Below, piece after piece: positions 7,977-15,173 of a DNA stretch of 64,000 nucleotides (position 1 is its first letter; each line of letters begins with the position of its first letter). The translations under genes were made by a program, and so were the position numbers. The notes beneath the pieces were generated by a model. That model was not told the origin of the DNA. It made no database searches and saw nothing but the letters and a program-made list of their open reading frames with translations. The stretch is from a virus, in the IMG/VR virus record IMGVR_UViG_3300023174_000074, positions 62,001 through 126,000 of that record; one strand, given 5' to 3'.

Positions 7977-8774
7977 ATGAATATATGTCAGCGATGCGGA
8001 AATAACCATGATGGCTCATACGGCTCAGGAAAATACTGCAGTAAAAAATGTGCATTTACAAAAAATGAAAATCAATTAGCCGCGTACAGAAAACCTAAGT
8101 CACTCGAAACCCGTATAAAAATGAGCAAACCAAAGTCTGACACTTCTAAGATGGGTAAGCGTGATAAATCGGGAGATAAAAATCCAAATTCACGGGTAAT
8201 AAATGGGAAATTAAAAGATAGAAATAATTCAGCTTATCAAAACATATGCGCATCAAATAAACGTAATGGTTTAGGCTGGATAGAAGAAAATTGCAAAGCT
8301 CACTCAGAAAAAATGAAAGGTGAAAGTAATTGGATGAAAGGTAAAAAACATTCACAGGAAAGTATTGACAAAATGAAACTTGCAATACAGGAAAAATATA
8401 ATTCCGGAGAATTTAACTCATTTACCAGATCAATATCAAAAGCTGAACGCGAAATTATAAAGTACCTAACTAATAATGAAATTAATATCATTAGTCAGTA
8501 TATAATAAAAGGAAGTCCATTAAGGTATGATTTATACTTGCCTAATAAAAATTTGATAATTGAATATTATGGTGACTATTGGCACGGTAATCCTAAAATT
8601 TATAAAAAAGATTCCCTATTAGGTAGGGGAACTAATAGATATACTGCTGGAGACAAATGGATGGCTGATAAAGAAAAAGAAAATTTTGCTATTAATGCAG
8701 GCTATGACATATTAATCATATGGGAGTCTGACTTTAATTCAAATAAACATAACATTTTAAATACATTATTATGA
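7977..8774 (+). CDS. Free-standing homing endonuclease, Vsr/EDxHD-like
   Basis: The N-terminus has a zinc finger (CQRCGNNH and KYCSKKC). A NUMOD3-type DNA-binding motif follows (SNWMKGKKHSQESIDKM, about residues 117-135). The C-terminus (LRYDLYLPNKNLIIEYYGDYWHG, then a KEK helix and ILIIWESDF) resembles the Vsr-like nuclease domain of I-Bth0305I-type homing enzymes, with Asp/Glu/His candidates for metal binding. It overlaps the HAD gene start by 4 bases. A 5' remnant of that gene upstream supports recent insertion. Confidence 0.75.
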   Translation: MNICQRCGNNHDGSYGSGKYCSKKCAFTKNENQLAAYRKPKSLETRIKMSKPKSDTSKMGKRDKSGDKNPNSRVINGKLKDRNNSAYQNICASNKRNGLGWIEENCKAHSEKMKGESNWMKGKKHSQESIDKMKLAIQEKYNSGEFNSFTRSISKAEREIIKYLTNNEINIISQYIIKGSPLRYDLYLPNKNLIIEYYGDYWHGNPKIYKKDSLLGRGTNRYTAGDKWMADKEKENFAINAGYDILIIWESDFNSNKHNILNTLL

Positions 8775-9337
8775 AAATTTTGTTCCTGGATAATGACGGA
8801 GTAATCTGTCTCTCAAATAATTGGGGAGGAAGAAGCAAAAAATGGTCTAGATATCGAAGTGAAAATCCAGAGTCTAGCAAGGAGTTAAAAGATGCTCCGG
8901 TTACTGTGAGATTCGATGACTTTGATAAAAAAGCGATATCAGTTCTCAATGAGGTTCTGGAAGAAACCGGTACGGAAATAGTTGTCTCTTCCGACTGGAA
9001 GTTGCACGGTAATCTAGAAGAACTTGGAGAGTATTACGAATCCCAAGGTATTTTAAAGAAACCTATAGCAACAACACCGAATCTCTATGACTTCGACGAG
9101 CAATCGGCTGGACTCTATCATTGGAAGGGTTGGAAAGAAAAAGAGAGAATATTAGAAATAGAAAAATACCTTGAGCTACATCCGGAGATTACTCATTGGG
9201 TTGCTATCGACGATCTAAACATGTCGCCTGAATATAACCAGGGGCATGGTCTAAAAAACTTTGTATTAACACCTAGGTCAAATGAAGGGATTAAACAATC
9301 GGGGATAAAAGATAAACTTTTAAGTTATCTGATATAA
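8771..9337 (+). CDS. HAD-superfamily phosphatase, RNA-repair (SAK) type
   Basis: DNDGV at residues 7-11 is the HAD nucleophile motif, SSDWK near 73 supplies the second motif, and AIDDLN near 145 the metal-binding acid pair. The layout resembles the HAD domains described in 'Swiss army knife' RNA repair proteins, which would remove or process terminal phosphates. That fits a genome with several RNA ligases and a kinase, but the family assignment is from motif spacing only. Its original start may have been displaced by the homing endonuclease upstream. Confidence 0.6.
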   Translation: MKILFLDNDGVICLSNNWGGRSKKWSRYRSENPESSKELKDAPVTVRFDDFDKKAISVLNEVLEETGTEIVVSSDWKLHGNLEELGEYYESQGILKKPIATTPNLYDFDEQSAGLYHWKGWKEKERILEIEKYLELHPEITHWVAIDDLNMSPEYNQGHGLKNFVLTPRSNEGIKQSGIKDKLLSYLI

Positions 9338-9344
9338 TAAATTG

Positions 9345-9352
9345 GATATATA
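9345..9352 (+). promoter_or_regulatory. GATATATA late-type promoter
   Basis: Octamer ending only four bases before the ATG at 9357. If it acts as a -10 box, the transcript would be leaderless or nearly so. Confidence 0.55.
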
Positions 9353-9356
9353 ATCC

Positions 9357-10139
9357 ATGGAAAATCGAATACACAATTTCGAATCATTTATAAGTTTAAA
9401 CGAGTCTAAAAGTGATGGAACAAGCATCATCATAGGTGATTCATGTACACCAAACATATTTAGGAGGTCTAAAACCCTTACTATGTTAGGAACTAATGGT
9501 TCTGAAGAAAGTTTATGGAAAAGTGGAATGGGGGTTAAATGGTTAAAATCAGCCGTTTCTAAGCATCCAGTTGAAACTAAAGTTAAAGATGTTGTAATAA
9601 ACATCGGAACGAATGGTGCATTTGGGCCTAATGATGATATTAAAGGACTTATGGTGGAATTAAAAAGGGTTTTTCCGCAGGCAAAATTTTCTGTTATTCA
9701 GGGATCATGGGGATGGGGAAATAATGTATCGGTAACTGCGGATAAGGTAAAGACATATTATGGCAGATTTAAAGCTGAAGGTGTTACAGTTATCGAACCT
9801 CCTATTGGAAAAGTGGCAGATCCACACACAAATTTACCAGTATATGATACCATAGCAAAGGAGATTGATGGCTTGGTAACAAACCAATCAGGTTATATTG
9901 TTCCAACAGATCTAAGAAAAGGAAACCCTGCAACAAGTCAAATCATTTCTAGAACTGGTGATTCTTATACATATAAAGTTGAAGGCGATCATTGGTTAGC
10001 TAAAAAAGATAGCCAATCAAGATGGTATGAAATAACGGGAGCAGATTTTAAACCTACATATCAAGTTTCAATTGACACATTAGATAAAGAAAATCCTAAT
10101 ATGAGATCTAACAATGCACCAAAAAAGGTACAGAAATAA
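9357..10139 (+). CDS. Capsid-leader SGNH/GDSL-like hydrolase
   Basis: Residues 1-16 (MENRIHNFESFISLNE) form a capsid-targeting-like leader ending in L-N-E. The body opens with SIIIGDSC, placing the GDSL nucleophile at Ser29. NIGTNGAFGPND near residue 84 corresponds to the GxND block, and VADPHTN further on is a candidate Asp/His block. SGNH enzymes remove acyl or acetyl groups from polysaccharides, lipids or peptidoglycan. Packaging in the head would deliver it with the DNA. At 260 residues it has one hydrolase domain and a C-terminal extension of unknown function. Confidence 0.7.
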   Translation: MENRIHNFESFISLNESKSDGTSIIIGDSCTPNIFRRSKTLTMLGTNGSEESLWKSGMGVKWLKSAVSKHPVETKVKDVVINIGTNGAFGPNDDIKGLMVELKRVFPQAKFSVIQGSWGWGNNVSVTADKVKTYYGRFKAEGVTVIEPPIGKVADPHTNLPVYDTIAKEIDGLVTNQSGYIVPTDLRKGNPATSQIISRTGDSYTYKVEGDHWLAKKDSQSRWYEITGADFKPTYQVSIDTLDKENPNMRSNNAPKKVQK

Positions 10140-10152
10140 TAAATAATATAAA

Positions 10153-10359
10153 ATGAAAAAATTACAAGTAATTGATTTTTGGGCACCTTGGTGTCAGCCA
10201 TGCAAAGCGATGGAACCAACAATCGAGTCATTGATGACAACATTAAATCGGGAAGCCAGTGTTTCATTTTTAGTTTCCATTATTTATTGTCTTTTTTGTT
10301 TGAATTACCATTGGTTTCAATACCTTCCTTTGTTCCGAAGTAATAAGAGAAAATCATAA
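10153..10359 (+). pseudogene. Truncated thioredoxin
   Basis: The first 30 or so codons encode a clear thioredoxin N-terminus with active site FWAPWCQPCKAMEP. The homology ends around residue 35, and the frame then runs 68 codons into the antisense of the holin-like gene, giving unrelated sequence. The central and C-terminal thioredoxin strands, including the cis-Pro loop, are absent. The leftward holin/endolysin module probably replaced the rest of the gene. A short fragment with the CxxC could still be made, but I expect no normal activity. Confidence 0.65.
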
Positions 10360-10609
10360 GCACCAATGTTTTAATCAAATCGAATAACTGAGTGTTTTGT
10401 TCGTCACTGAGTAACTTAACCTGCCAAGCTATTACCTTATCAACAATGAACAACGCAACCAACGAGGTGAATACTAGTAAGATAAATCGAACCAATATTT
10501 CCTGTGTATGTGTTGCAAACATTTTATTAACGTAATAGACTGACCCGCCTATTACACACAAACCCAATAGGATTCCAATTATCATTACAATTCCGCCTTC
10601 TGAAAACAT
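10280..10609 (-). CDS. Putative holin (membrane protein, 109 aa)
   Basis: Three hydrophobic stretches are visible (about residues 7-28, 40-60 and 80-95), followed by a polar tail rich in Asn and Lys. It lies 13 bases downstream of the GH19 endolysin gene on the same strand, the usual place for a holin. No sequence family was recognised, so the call rests on size, topology and position. Confidence 0.6.
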   Translation of the reverse strand: MFSEGGIVMIIGILLGLCVIGGSVYYVNKMFATHTQEILVRFILLVFTSLVALFIVDKVIAWQVKLLSDEQNTQLFDLIKTLVLMIFSYYFGTKEGIETNGNSNKKDNK

Positions 10610-10622
10610 ATTTAAGTTGTAA

Positions 10623-11441
10623 TTATTTTAGTAAGTTATAGTATTCTTTGAAATGTTTTATGCGGTCTTGCAATCCCAAAATTCCGCCATTTACTCTTTT
10701 AGTTACTGATGTAACAACCTGATCGGTAGCGCCCTGATCACAAATTGACCAAAGTTTATTGTTGTTGAAGAACCAAGCAGCAGAAGCCAAAGGATATTTA
10801 GTAGCGACCAAACTAGGATTTGCCATAATATCATCATCTACAGTTTTATCAAAAGATTGGTGGTTAGCCTTGCCGGTTAACTGAATGAAACCTGCGCCTT
10901 TGTATTTCCACCCATCCCCAGATGCTTCGTCTCCGTTACCCATTCTTGATGCATAAACTCTATTAGCAATTTTTTCCGGGTTTCTTGCATATGACTCACT
11001 AATATTTCCTGGGAAATATTTGGGGAATGTTTTTTTTAATCCGTCAGCTGAATAGTTAAGGTTCTCTGTAACTGCTTTGAATCCCCCCGATTCGTGACCC
11101 GCTTGGGCCAAGAAGTGAGCTAATCTTAATACGTTAGTGATTCCGAATTTAGCTGCTGTATCTGGTATTTGTGCGATAACTGCATCTGGAATGTGTCCTC
11201 TTAAAGCATCTAGTTTAAATGCTGAAGGTGGGATAGCTACTGGAGCTGCTACTGGAGAAGAGCCAAACATTTTAACCCAAGTTACGTCTCCTACTAAACC
11301 GTCTGCTGTTAGACCGTTAGCTGCTTGCCACGCTTTTACTTTTGCTTCCGTACCGGGACCAAAAGCACCATCGGCTGTTAAGCCTAATTTTTCTTGGAGT
11401 TTTTTTACATCATCTCCTTTAGATCCATTCTTCAGTAACAT
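10623..11441 (-). CDS. Endolysin: peptidoglycan-binding domain plus GH19 lysozyme
   Basis: Residues about 5-60 form a PG_binding_1 repeat (GDDVKKLQEKLG, DGAFGPGTEAKVKAWQ). An Ala/Pro linker leads to a glycoside hydrolase family 19 domain with the catalytic Glu in FLAQAGHESGGF, then WKYKGAGFIQLTGK and a C-terminal VTKRVNGG segment. GH19 phage lysins cleave the glycan backbone of murein. No signal peptide is present, so export should depend on a holin, and a holin-like gene follows. A GATATATA octamer 18 bases upstream supports late expression. Confidence 0.9.
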   Translation of the reverse strand: MLLKNGSKGDDVKKLQEKLGLTADGAFGPGTEAKVKAWQAANGLTADGLVGDVTWVKMFGSSPVAAPVAIPPSAFKLDALRGHIPDAVIAQIPDTAAKFGITNVLRLAHFLAQAGHESGGFKAVTENLNYSADGLKKTFPKYFPGNISESYARNPEKIANRVYASRMGNGDEASGDGWKYKGAGFIQLTGKANHQSFDKTVDDDIMANPSLVATKYPLASAAWFFNNNKLWSICDQGATDQVVTSVTKRVNGGILGLQDRIKHFKEYYNLLK

Positions 11442-11459
11442 ATTTTTTTGGTTTTTTTT

Positions 11460-11467
11460 TATATATC
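11460..11467 (-). promoter_or_regulatory. GATATATA late-type promoter (leftward)
   Basis: Reverse-strand octamer 18 bases upstream of the endolysin ATG. Finding it on a lysis gene supports the view that this octamer marks late transcription. Confidence 0.6.
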
Positions 11468-11477
11468 CCCGCTTTTT

Positions 11478-11512
11478 GTTTTTTTACTAAAGCGTTTATC
11501 CTATAGTTGAAA
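11478..11512 (+). promoter_or_regulatory. Probable promoter, T-run / -7 class (weak match)
   Basis: A T-run with ACTAAAGCG around 11478-11494 is followed by a TATAGTTG box. This resembles the TTTTTTATCCCG / TTATATTTG class but is degenerate. It lies about 90 bases upstream of the small gene at 11599 and is divergent from the endolysin. Confidence 0.35.
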
Positions 11513-11598
11513 CAAATTACTACATTTAGCTAAAGATAACAAATAAAATAAGATATGACAAAAATTTAGAACAAATTAAAGAATTATATGATAGTACT

Positions 11599-11739
11599 AT
11601 GAACAGTATATCGGATAAAAAATTTTCTTTGATGATGGCTATTGAGCACAAGAAAATTAATCCAAAGGTTGATGTTTTTTCAAAAGCAAAAGAATATTAT
11701 AAATGGATCATAGAATCTAATATTCCTGATGAACTTTAA
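11599..11739 (+). CDS. Small hypothetical protein (46 aa)
   Basis: A short frame starting MNSISDKKFSLMMAIEH and ending NIPDEL. It is charged and helical, with codon use like its neighbours, and ends 21 bases before the exonuclease gene. It fills most of the gap between the endolysin and that gene. Function unknown. Confidence 0.5.
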   Translation: MNSISDKKFSLMMAIEHKKINPKVDVFSKAKEYYKWIIESNIPDEL

Positions 11740-11760
11740 TAATAGCAATAAATTAAAAAT

Positions 11761-12435
11761 ATGATATACATTTCAGTGGATGTCGAAACAACAGGACTAG
11801 AAAAAGATCGCTATCAGATTCTTTCAATCGGTGCTATCCTTGAGGACACAACCAAGAAACTTAGTTTTGAAGAGATACCTAAGTTTCACGCAGCCATCTT
11901 GCATAACGAGATAACAGGTTCACCCTTCGCTATCAATATGAATAGTAAGATCATCGAAGCAGTTGCTCAATATCAGAATGCAGAGAATCAGGATGAGAAG
12001 AACGATATTGTACAGATGACTGGTATGCAATTCTATCAAGAGGATCAAGTTGTCGAAGGATTTTACCGCTGGCTTTTTGATAATGGACTGGTTGATTTTG
12101 ATCCTTTGTTAGCGGGTCAAATGGTAGGGATAGAAAATGGAAAGAGCTATCCGGCTTTAACATCAAAGATGAAACCAGTTACAATTAACGTGGCGGGTAA
12201 AAACTTTGCTTCATTTGACAAACACTTCTTAGAGAGATTACCTAGATGGAAACAAGTTATCAGACTTAGACAACGCATCATCGATCCATCTGTCATCTTT
12301 ACCAACTGGAACGAAGATAAGTCAATGCCTTCTTTATATGAATGCAAACAGAGAGCTAAAATCCAAGGCATAGTTACACACGATGCTTTAGAAGATGCTT
12401 GGGACGTTATACAGTTACTGAGAACACAATATTAG
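11761..12435 (+). CDS. DnaQ-like (DEDD) 3'-5' exonuclease
   Basis: The three exonuclease blocks are present: ISVDVETTG at residues 4-12 (DxE), NFASFDKHFL near 150, and HDALEDAWD near the C-terminus. This is the DEDDh arrangement of ribonuclease H-fold exonucleases, which remove 3' nucleotides from DNA or RNA. At 224 residues it is a single domain with no polymerase attached. A central segment without exonuclease motifs (about 60-140) is longer than in minimal members. A tRNA-like element follows the stop. Confidence 0.8.
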   Translation: MIYISVDVETTGLEKDRYQILSIGAILEDTTKKLSFEEIPKFHAAILHNEITGSPFAINMNSKIIEAVAQYQNAENQDEKNDIVQMTGMQFYQEDQVVEGFYRWLFDNGLVDFDPLLAGQMVGIENGKSYPALTSKMKPVTINVAGKNFASFDKHFLERLPRWKQVIRLRQRIIDPSVIFTNWNEDKSMPSLYECKQRAKIQGIVTHDALEDAWDVIQLLRTQY

Positions 12436-12440
12436 TGATC

Positions 12441-12504
12441 ATTAGTCGCGGGAGAGAACGCAACAGATCATAAGGGTGAACATGTTCGAGCCATGGCTAC
12501 TAAT
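12441..12504 (+). tRNA. tRNA-like element, possible CAT anticodon, degenerate
   Basis: ATTAGT (12441-12446) can pair with ACTAAT (12499-12504). Inside are a GCG/CGC D-like stem, the string GATCATAAGG and a T-arm-like ACATG TTCGAGC CATGG. The element at 57825 has the same order and the same GATCATAAGG string. The anticodon stem does not pair properly and the total is only 64 bases, so this is either an unusual tRNA or a decayed copy. Confidence 0.3.
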
Positions 12505-12532
12505 AAATTGGGGAATATAAAAACAAAACAAT

Positions 12533-12718
12533 ATGGGATTTTTAACAAACATGATAAGCGCTACTATTAAGACAGCTCTTACACCTGTGGCTATAGTAAA
12601 AGATGTAGTAAGCATAGCTACTGGTGAAGAAGCAGATGCTACAAAGAACTTACTAAGTAGTGCAGCTGAAGATGTAGCCGACGCAGCAGACGAATTAGGA
12701 GACGGCGAATTTCTTTAA
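12533..12718 (+). CDS. Small hypothetical phage protein (61 aa)
   Basis: The product has an amphipathic, Ala/Thr/Val-rich N-terminal half and an acidic C-terminal helix. Proteins with this look are frequent in phages, but I know no function. It starts six bases after an A-rich leader and ends four bases before the next gene, so the two form an operon. Confidence 0.55.
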   Translation: MGFLTNMISATIKTALTPVAIVKDVVSIATGEEADATKNLLSSAAEDVADAADELGDGEFL

Positions 12719-12722
12719 ACCT

Positions 12723-13385
12723 ATGGTTGATTACGAAATAGAGGAAATTCTGCCAAAGATATTTGCTCTTAAAATAGAGGACGGATATCAGAGGGCTATG
12801 CTTTTTATGAGGAGTCAAGAACACTATGAATCTGCATTCCCCGAAATAAAAGGGAAACACTTCGATGCTTTTTTCTTTATGGAGACATATAGGAAATGGA
12901 AAGGTGTAGAATACTTTTCATATCCTGACGACTGGGCGGGTTTTAATGTGCCCGGTGAAATTGTCGAACTTTGCACTAAACATGTTTTAGATGCACGTAA
13001 TGGACTTTTTCCTACCCCCTATGATTATATCATGGATTCGGTAATTAGCTCAATAAAGAGCAAAATAGGACCAGATACGAAATACTATTTACTTGGTGTA
13101 GATAGCTTTGATAGCAGAACGATGAATCATGAGTTAGCCCATGGTCTATATCACGTTAATCTAAAATATAAGGTGTCTACCTACGAGCTAGTCCTGGGTT
13201 TATCTAAGAAAATTTTTGAAGATATGGAAAGAATACTTTTAAATATGGGATATTGTGATGATGTAGTTTGTGATGAGATCCAAGCTTATATGTCTACGGG
13301 ACTAACAGCAGATATGTCCAGGATAAAAGGTATAAAGAAAGAAACTAAATCTTTCTCTGACAACTTTAAAAAATATTTATCTTAA
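12723..13385 (+). CDS. Putative zinc metallopeptidase-like protein (HELAH motif)
   Basis: A 220-residue soluble protein with NHELAHGLYH; HELAH at about residues 136-140 is a perfect HExxH zinc-peptidase motif set in a helix. A third ligand could be the Glu in VCDEIQAYMSTG near residue 185, the kind of downstream Glu seen in gluzincins. No signal peptide, so it would act in the host cytoplasm or be packaged. The rest of the sequence is not recognised; without a structure the motif alone is suggestive. Confidence 0.55.
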   Translation: MVDYEIEEILPKIFALKIEDGYQRAMLFMRSQEHYESAFPEIKGKHFDAFFFMETYRKWKGVEYFSYPDDWAGFNVPGEIVELCTKHVLDARNGLFPTPYDYIMDSVISSIKSKIGPDTKYYLLGVDSFDSRTMNHELAHGLYHVNLKYKVSTYELVLGLSKKIFEDMERILLNMGYCDDVVCDEIQAYMSTGLTADMSRIKGIKKETKSFSDNFKKYLS

Positions 13386-13400
13386 TTTATAAAGAACGTA

Positions 13401-13431
13401 AAAAAAGCCTAGTTTATGCTAGGCTTTTTTT
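13401..13431. terminator. Bidirectional terminator between convergent genes
   Basis: AAAAAAGCCTAG (13401-13412) pairs with CTAGGCTTTTTT (13419-13430) around a six-base loop. U-runs occur on both strands, so it can end transcripts from both the metallopeptidase-like gene and the leftward capsid-leader gene. Confidence 0.85.
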
Positions 13432-13447
13432 ATGGCATTATTTACTG

Positions 13448-14857
13448 CTATGGATTAGATGGATAACCAGACTCTCTATGAAGTTTTTCGAAAACTTCTT
13501 GTTGTTTTGACTCCTTTAAATACTTAGCAAGATCTCTGACGGTATCAAAATCTTTAGCATCTAGAGCTTTATCTATTAATTTTTCGATTTCTCTCTTAGA
13601 AAGTTCTGAATAATCAATTTCTTCAGGTTCTGCTTGTGCTCTACCTGGGGTTTCCTTGCTTGGCTCATAGTCATCATCATTATCAATGCCTGCTTGTCCT
13701 AGTTCATATTTACCAATCTCTTCTGCTACCTCGTCGATAAACTCCTGTACTACTGGTTTAGCTTTAGAATCCTCATTAAGTATCATGTACATAAGATCAA
13801 GAAAATCTTTAGCATCCATTGCCATCATCTTGCCGAAAACGTGTTCCCTTAAGTTAGGTATGGTATCATATTCAGGGAAAGTACTGATAAAGTCTCTAAG
13901 ATCTGCGGCAATTTCTGGGCCATATCTAAGATCTTCGATCTCATCTGCTAATGAATCCGTGTTCATTATAACAGTTTCTGCTGTTTCTTCATCATCAGGA
14001 ATACCAACTGCAGCGATAAGTTCATAGATACCTTTAACCGATTCGTGAAGTAGCATAGCGAAATCAGTACCTAATGCATTGATAGTAGGTCCGGTTTGTG
14101 CGAATAGTTCTTCAGTTTCCTCTGGTACTTCTATACCGTCTTCTAATTCACTTAAGATCCTTTGTGCAAGCTCTTCAGGATTCTCTTCTTCGTCGGTGTT
14201 CCATTCAACTGTTACAGATCCGCTGAATCCTGATTTATCCGCTGTCCACATCGCTAACTGAACTTCCATTGGGATTTGCCAATCGAAGAATCCAGCGATT
14301 TCTGTGATCTTATTAAGTAGATCTTTATACTCTGCACCTTGCTCTTGCCCTAAGATCCTAGTTAAACCATCTCTAACCTCAGGTAGATTTAGTATTAGCT
14401 TAGTGTTCTTAGCTTCCCCTTGGGTGATGTTGTTTGCTATCTCTCTTTTTTGAATTTCTGAAATGATGTTAGCATCCTTAAGCTCTTTAAGCTGTGGCAT
14501 TTCTGGTGGTTCTGATGGAACATTTTCCATAGATTTCTTAATCTGATCATCCTTAGGAAACTTAATGTTTAACGTGACTTCCTCTAGAATAGACCCGTAA
14601 TAAGCTCTAATTGCATCTTCTGCAAGCTTTTCTAGTTCCTTTTCTTTTCCTGCTTGAATTTGTCTTACTCTAGAAACAAATGACATGAATCTAGGAATAT
14701 CAGCGCCATGTCTTCTTTGTAGAGCATCAAGTTTTTCTTTGGCTCTACCTTCAACCTTTGAAAGGTAATCGCCTTCTTTTCCGCCTTCTCCCGGTATTCC
14801 TGGGTTATCTTTCAGAGAGGCTTCGTCTACTAATTTTGTAAATGATTTAAAATTCAT
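13448..14857 (-). CDS. Large capsid-leader internal protein (469 aa)
   Basis: The start MNFKSFTKLVDE followed by AS is a capsid-targeting-like leader with a V-D-E cleavage candidate. The rest is a highly acidic, helical protein without recognised domains; it is rich in Glu/Asp-Leu repeats and Pro/Glu linkers (about residues 110-120 and 400-415). It overlaps the upstream 88-residue gene by 11 bases, so both are read from the palindromic octamer at 15131. It is a probable internal head or scaffold-associated protein. Confidence 0.65.
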   Translation of the reverse strand: MNFKSFTKLVDEASLKDNPGIPGEGGKEGDYLSKVEGRAKEKLDALQRRHGADIPRFMSFVSRVRQIQAGKEKELEKLAEDAIRAYYGSILEEVTLNIKFPKDDQIKKSMENVPSEPPEMPQLKELKDANIISEIQKREIANNITQGEAKNTKLILNLPEVRDGLTRILGQEQGAEYKDLLNKITEIAGFFDWQIPMEVQLAMWTADKSGFSGSVTVEWNTDEEENPEELAQRILSELEDGIEVPEETEELFAQTGPTINALGTDFAMLLHESVKGIYELIAAVGIPDDEETAETVIMNTDSLADEIEDLRYGPEIAADLRDFISTFPEYDTIPNLREHVFGKMMAMDAKDFLDLMYMILNEDSKAKPVVQEFIDEVAEEIGKYELGQAGIDNDDDYEPSKETPGRAQAEPEEIDYSELSKREIEKLIDKALDAKDFDTVRDLAKYLKESKQQEVFEKLHRESGYPSNP

Positions 14858-15113
14858 ATTTTTGTTTTAATTTTGAAATGTTAAATTTTATAGGGGCGTT
14901 AGCCTTCTTAAGTTCCCTCATAAATCTATCAACAACGTCAGCTGCTTTAGCTTTAGTACCTGGCTTAACAGATGGTTTGTCCCTTCTGATTGGGCTTGGT
15001 CTTGAAGGAGTTGGCTTGGTACTTGGAGCAGTACTTGGCTTTGTAGTTGGCTGGCTAGGAGCTGTTTGTGGCTTAGTTGCCAAAAACTCTTCTATTTTGG
15101 TAAAAACTTTCAT
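14847..15113 (-). CDS. Pro/Thr/Ser-rich small protein with capsid-type leader (88 aa)
   Basis: Begins MKVFTKIEEFLATK, resembling the leaders of neighbouring packaged proteins although the L-x-E site is not perfect. A low-complexity stretch rich in Pro, Thr, Ser and Lys follows (about residues 15-50), then a basic helix. Basic, flexible internal head proteins are typical of T4-like phages, where they associate with DNA. First gene of the leftward operon. Confidence 0.6.
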   Translation of the reverse strand: MKVFTKIEEFLATKPQTAPSQPTTKPSTAPSTKPTPSRPSPIRRDKPSVKPGTKAKAADVVDRFMRELKKANAPIKFNISKLKQKYEF

Positions 15114-15130
15114 AGTTGTTTTTTAATTTA

Positions 15131-15140
15131 GATATATATC
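15131..15140. promoter_or_regulatory. Palindromic GATATATATC, divergent late-type promoter
   Basis: The palindrome holds one GATATATA on each strand. Leftward it is 17 bases from the ATG at 15113; rightward about 35 bases from the ATG at 15174. One element could fire both operons of capsid-leader genes. Confidence 0.55.
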
Positions 15141-15173
15141 TTCATATAAAAAAAAAATATAAAATTATATCTT

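Noticed and set aside
11137-11490. Forward frame of 117 codons
   Set aside because: It is antisense to the PG-binding part of the endolysin and encodes low-complexity sequence.
13686-14261. Two forward frames opposite the 469-residue protein
   Set aside because: Ser/Ile-rich antisense shadows of an acidic coding sequence; no start context or promoter.
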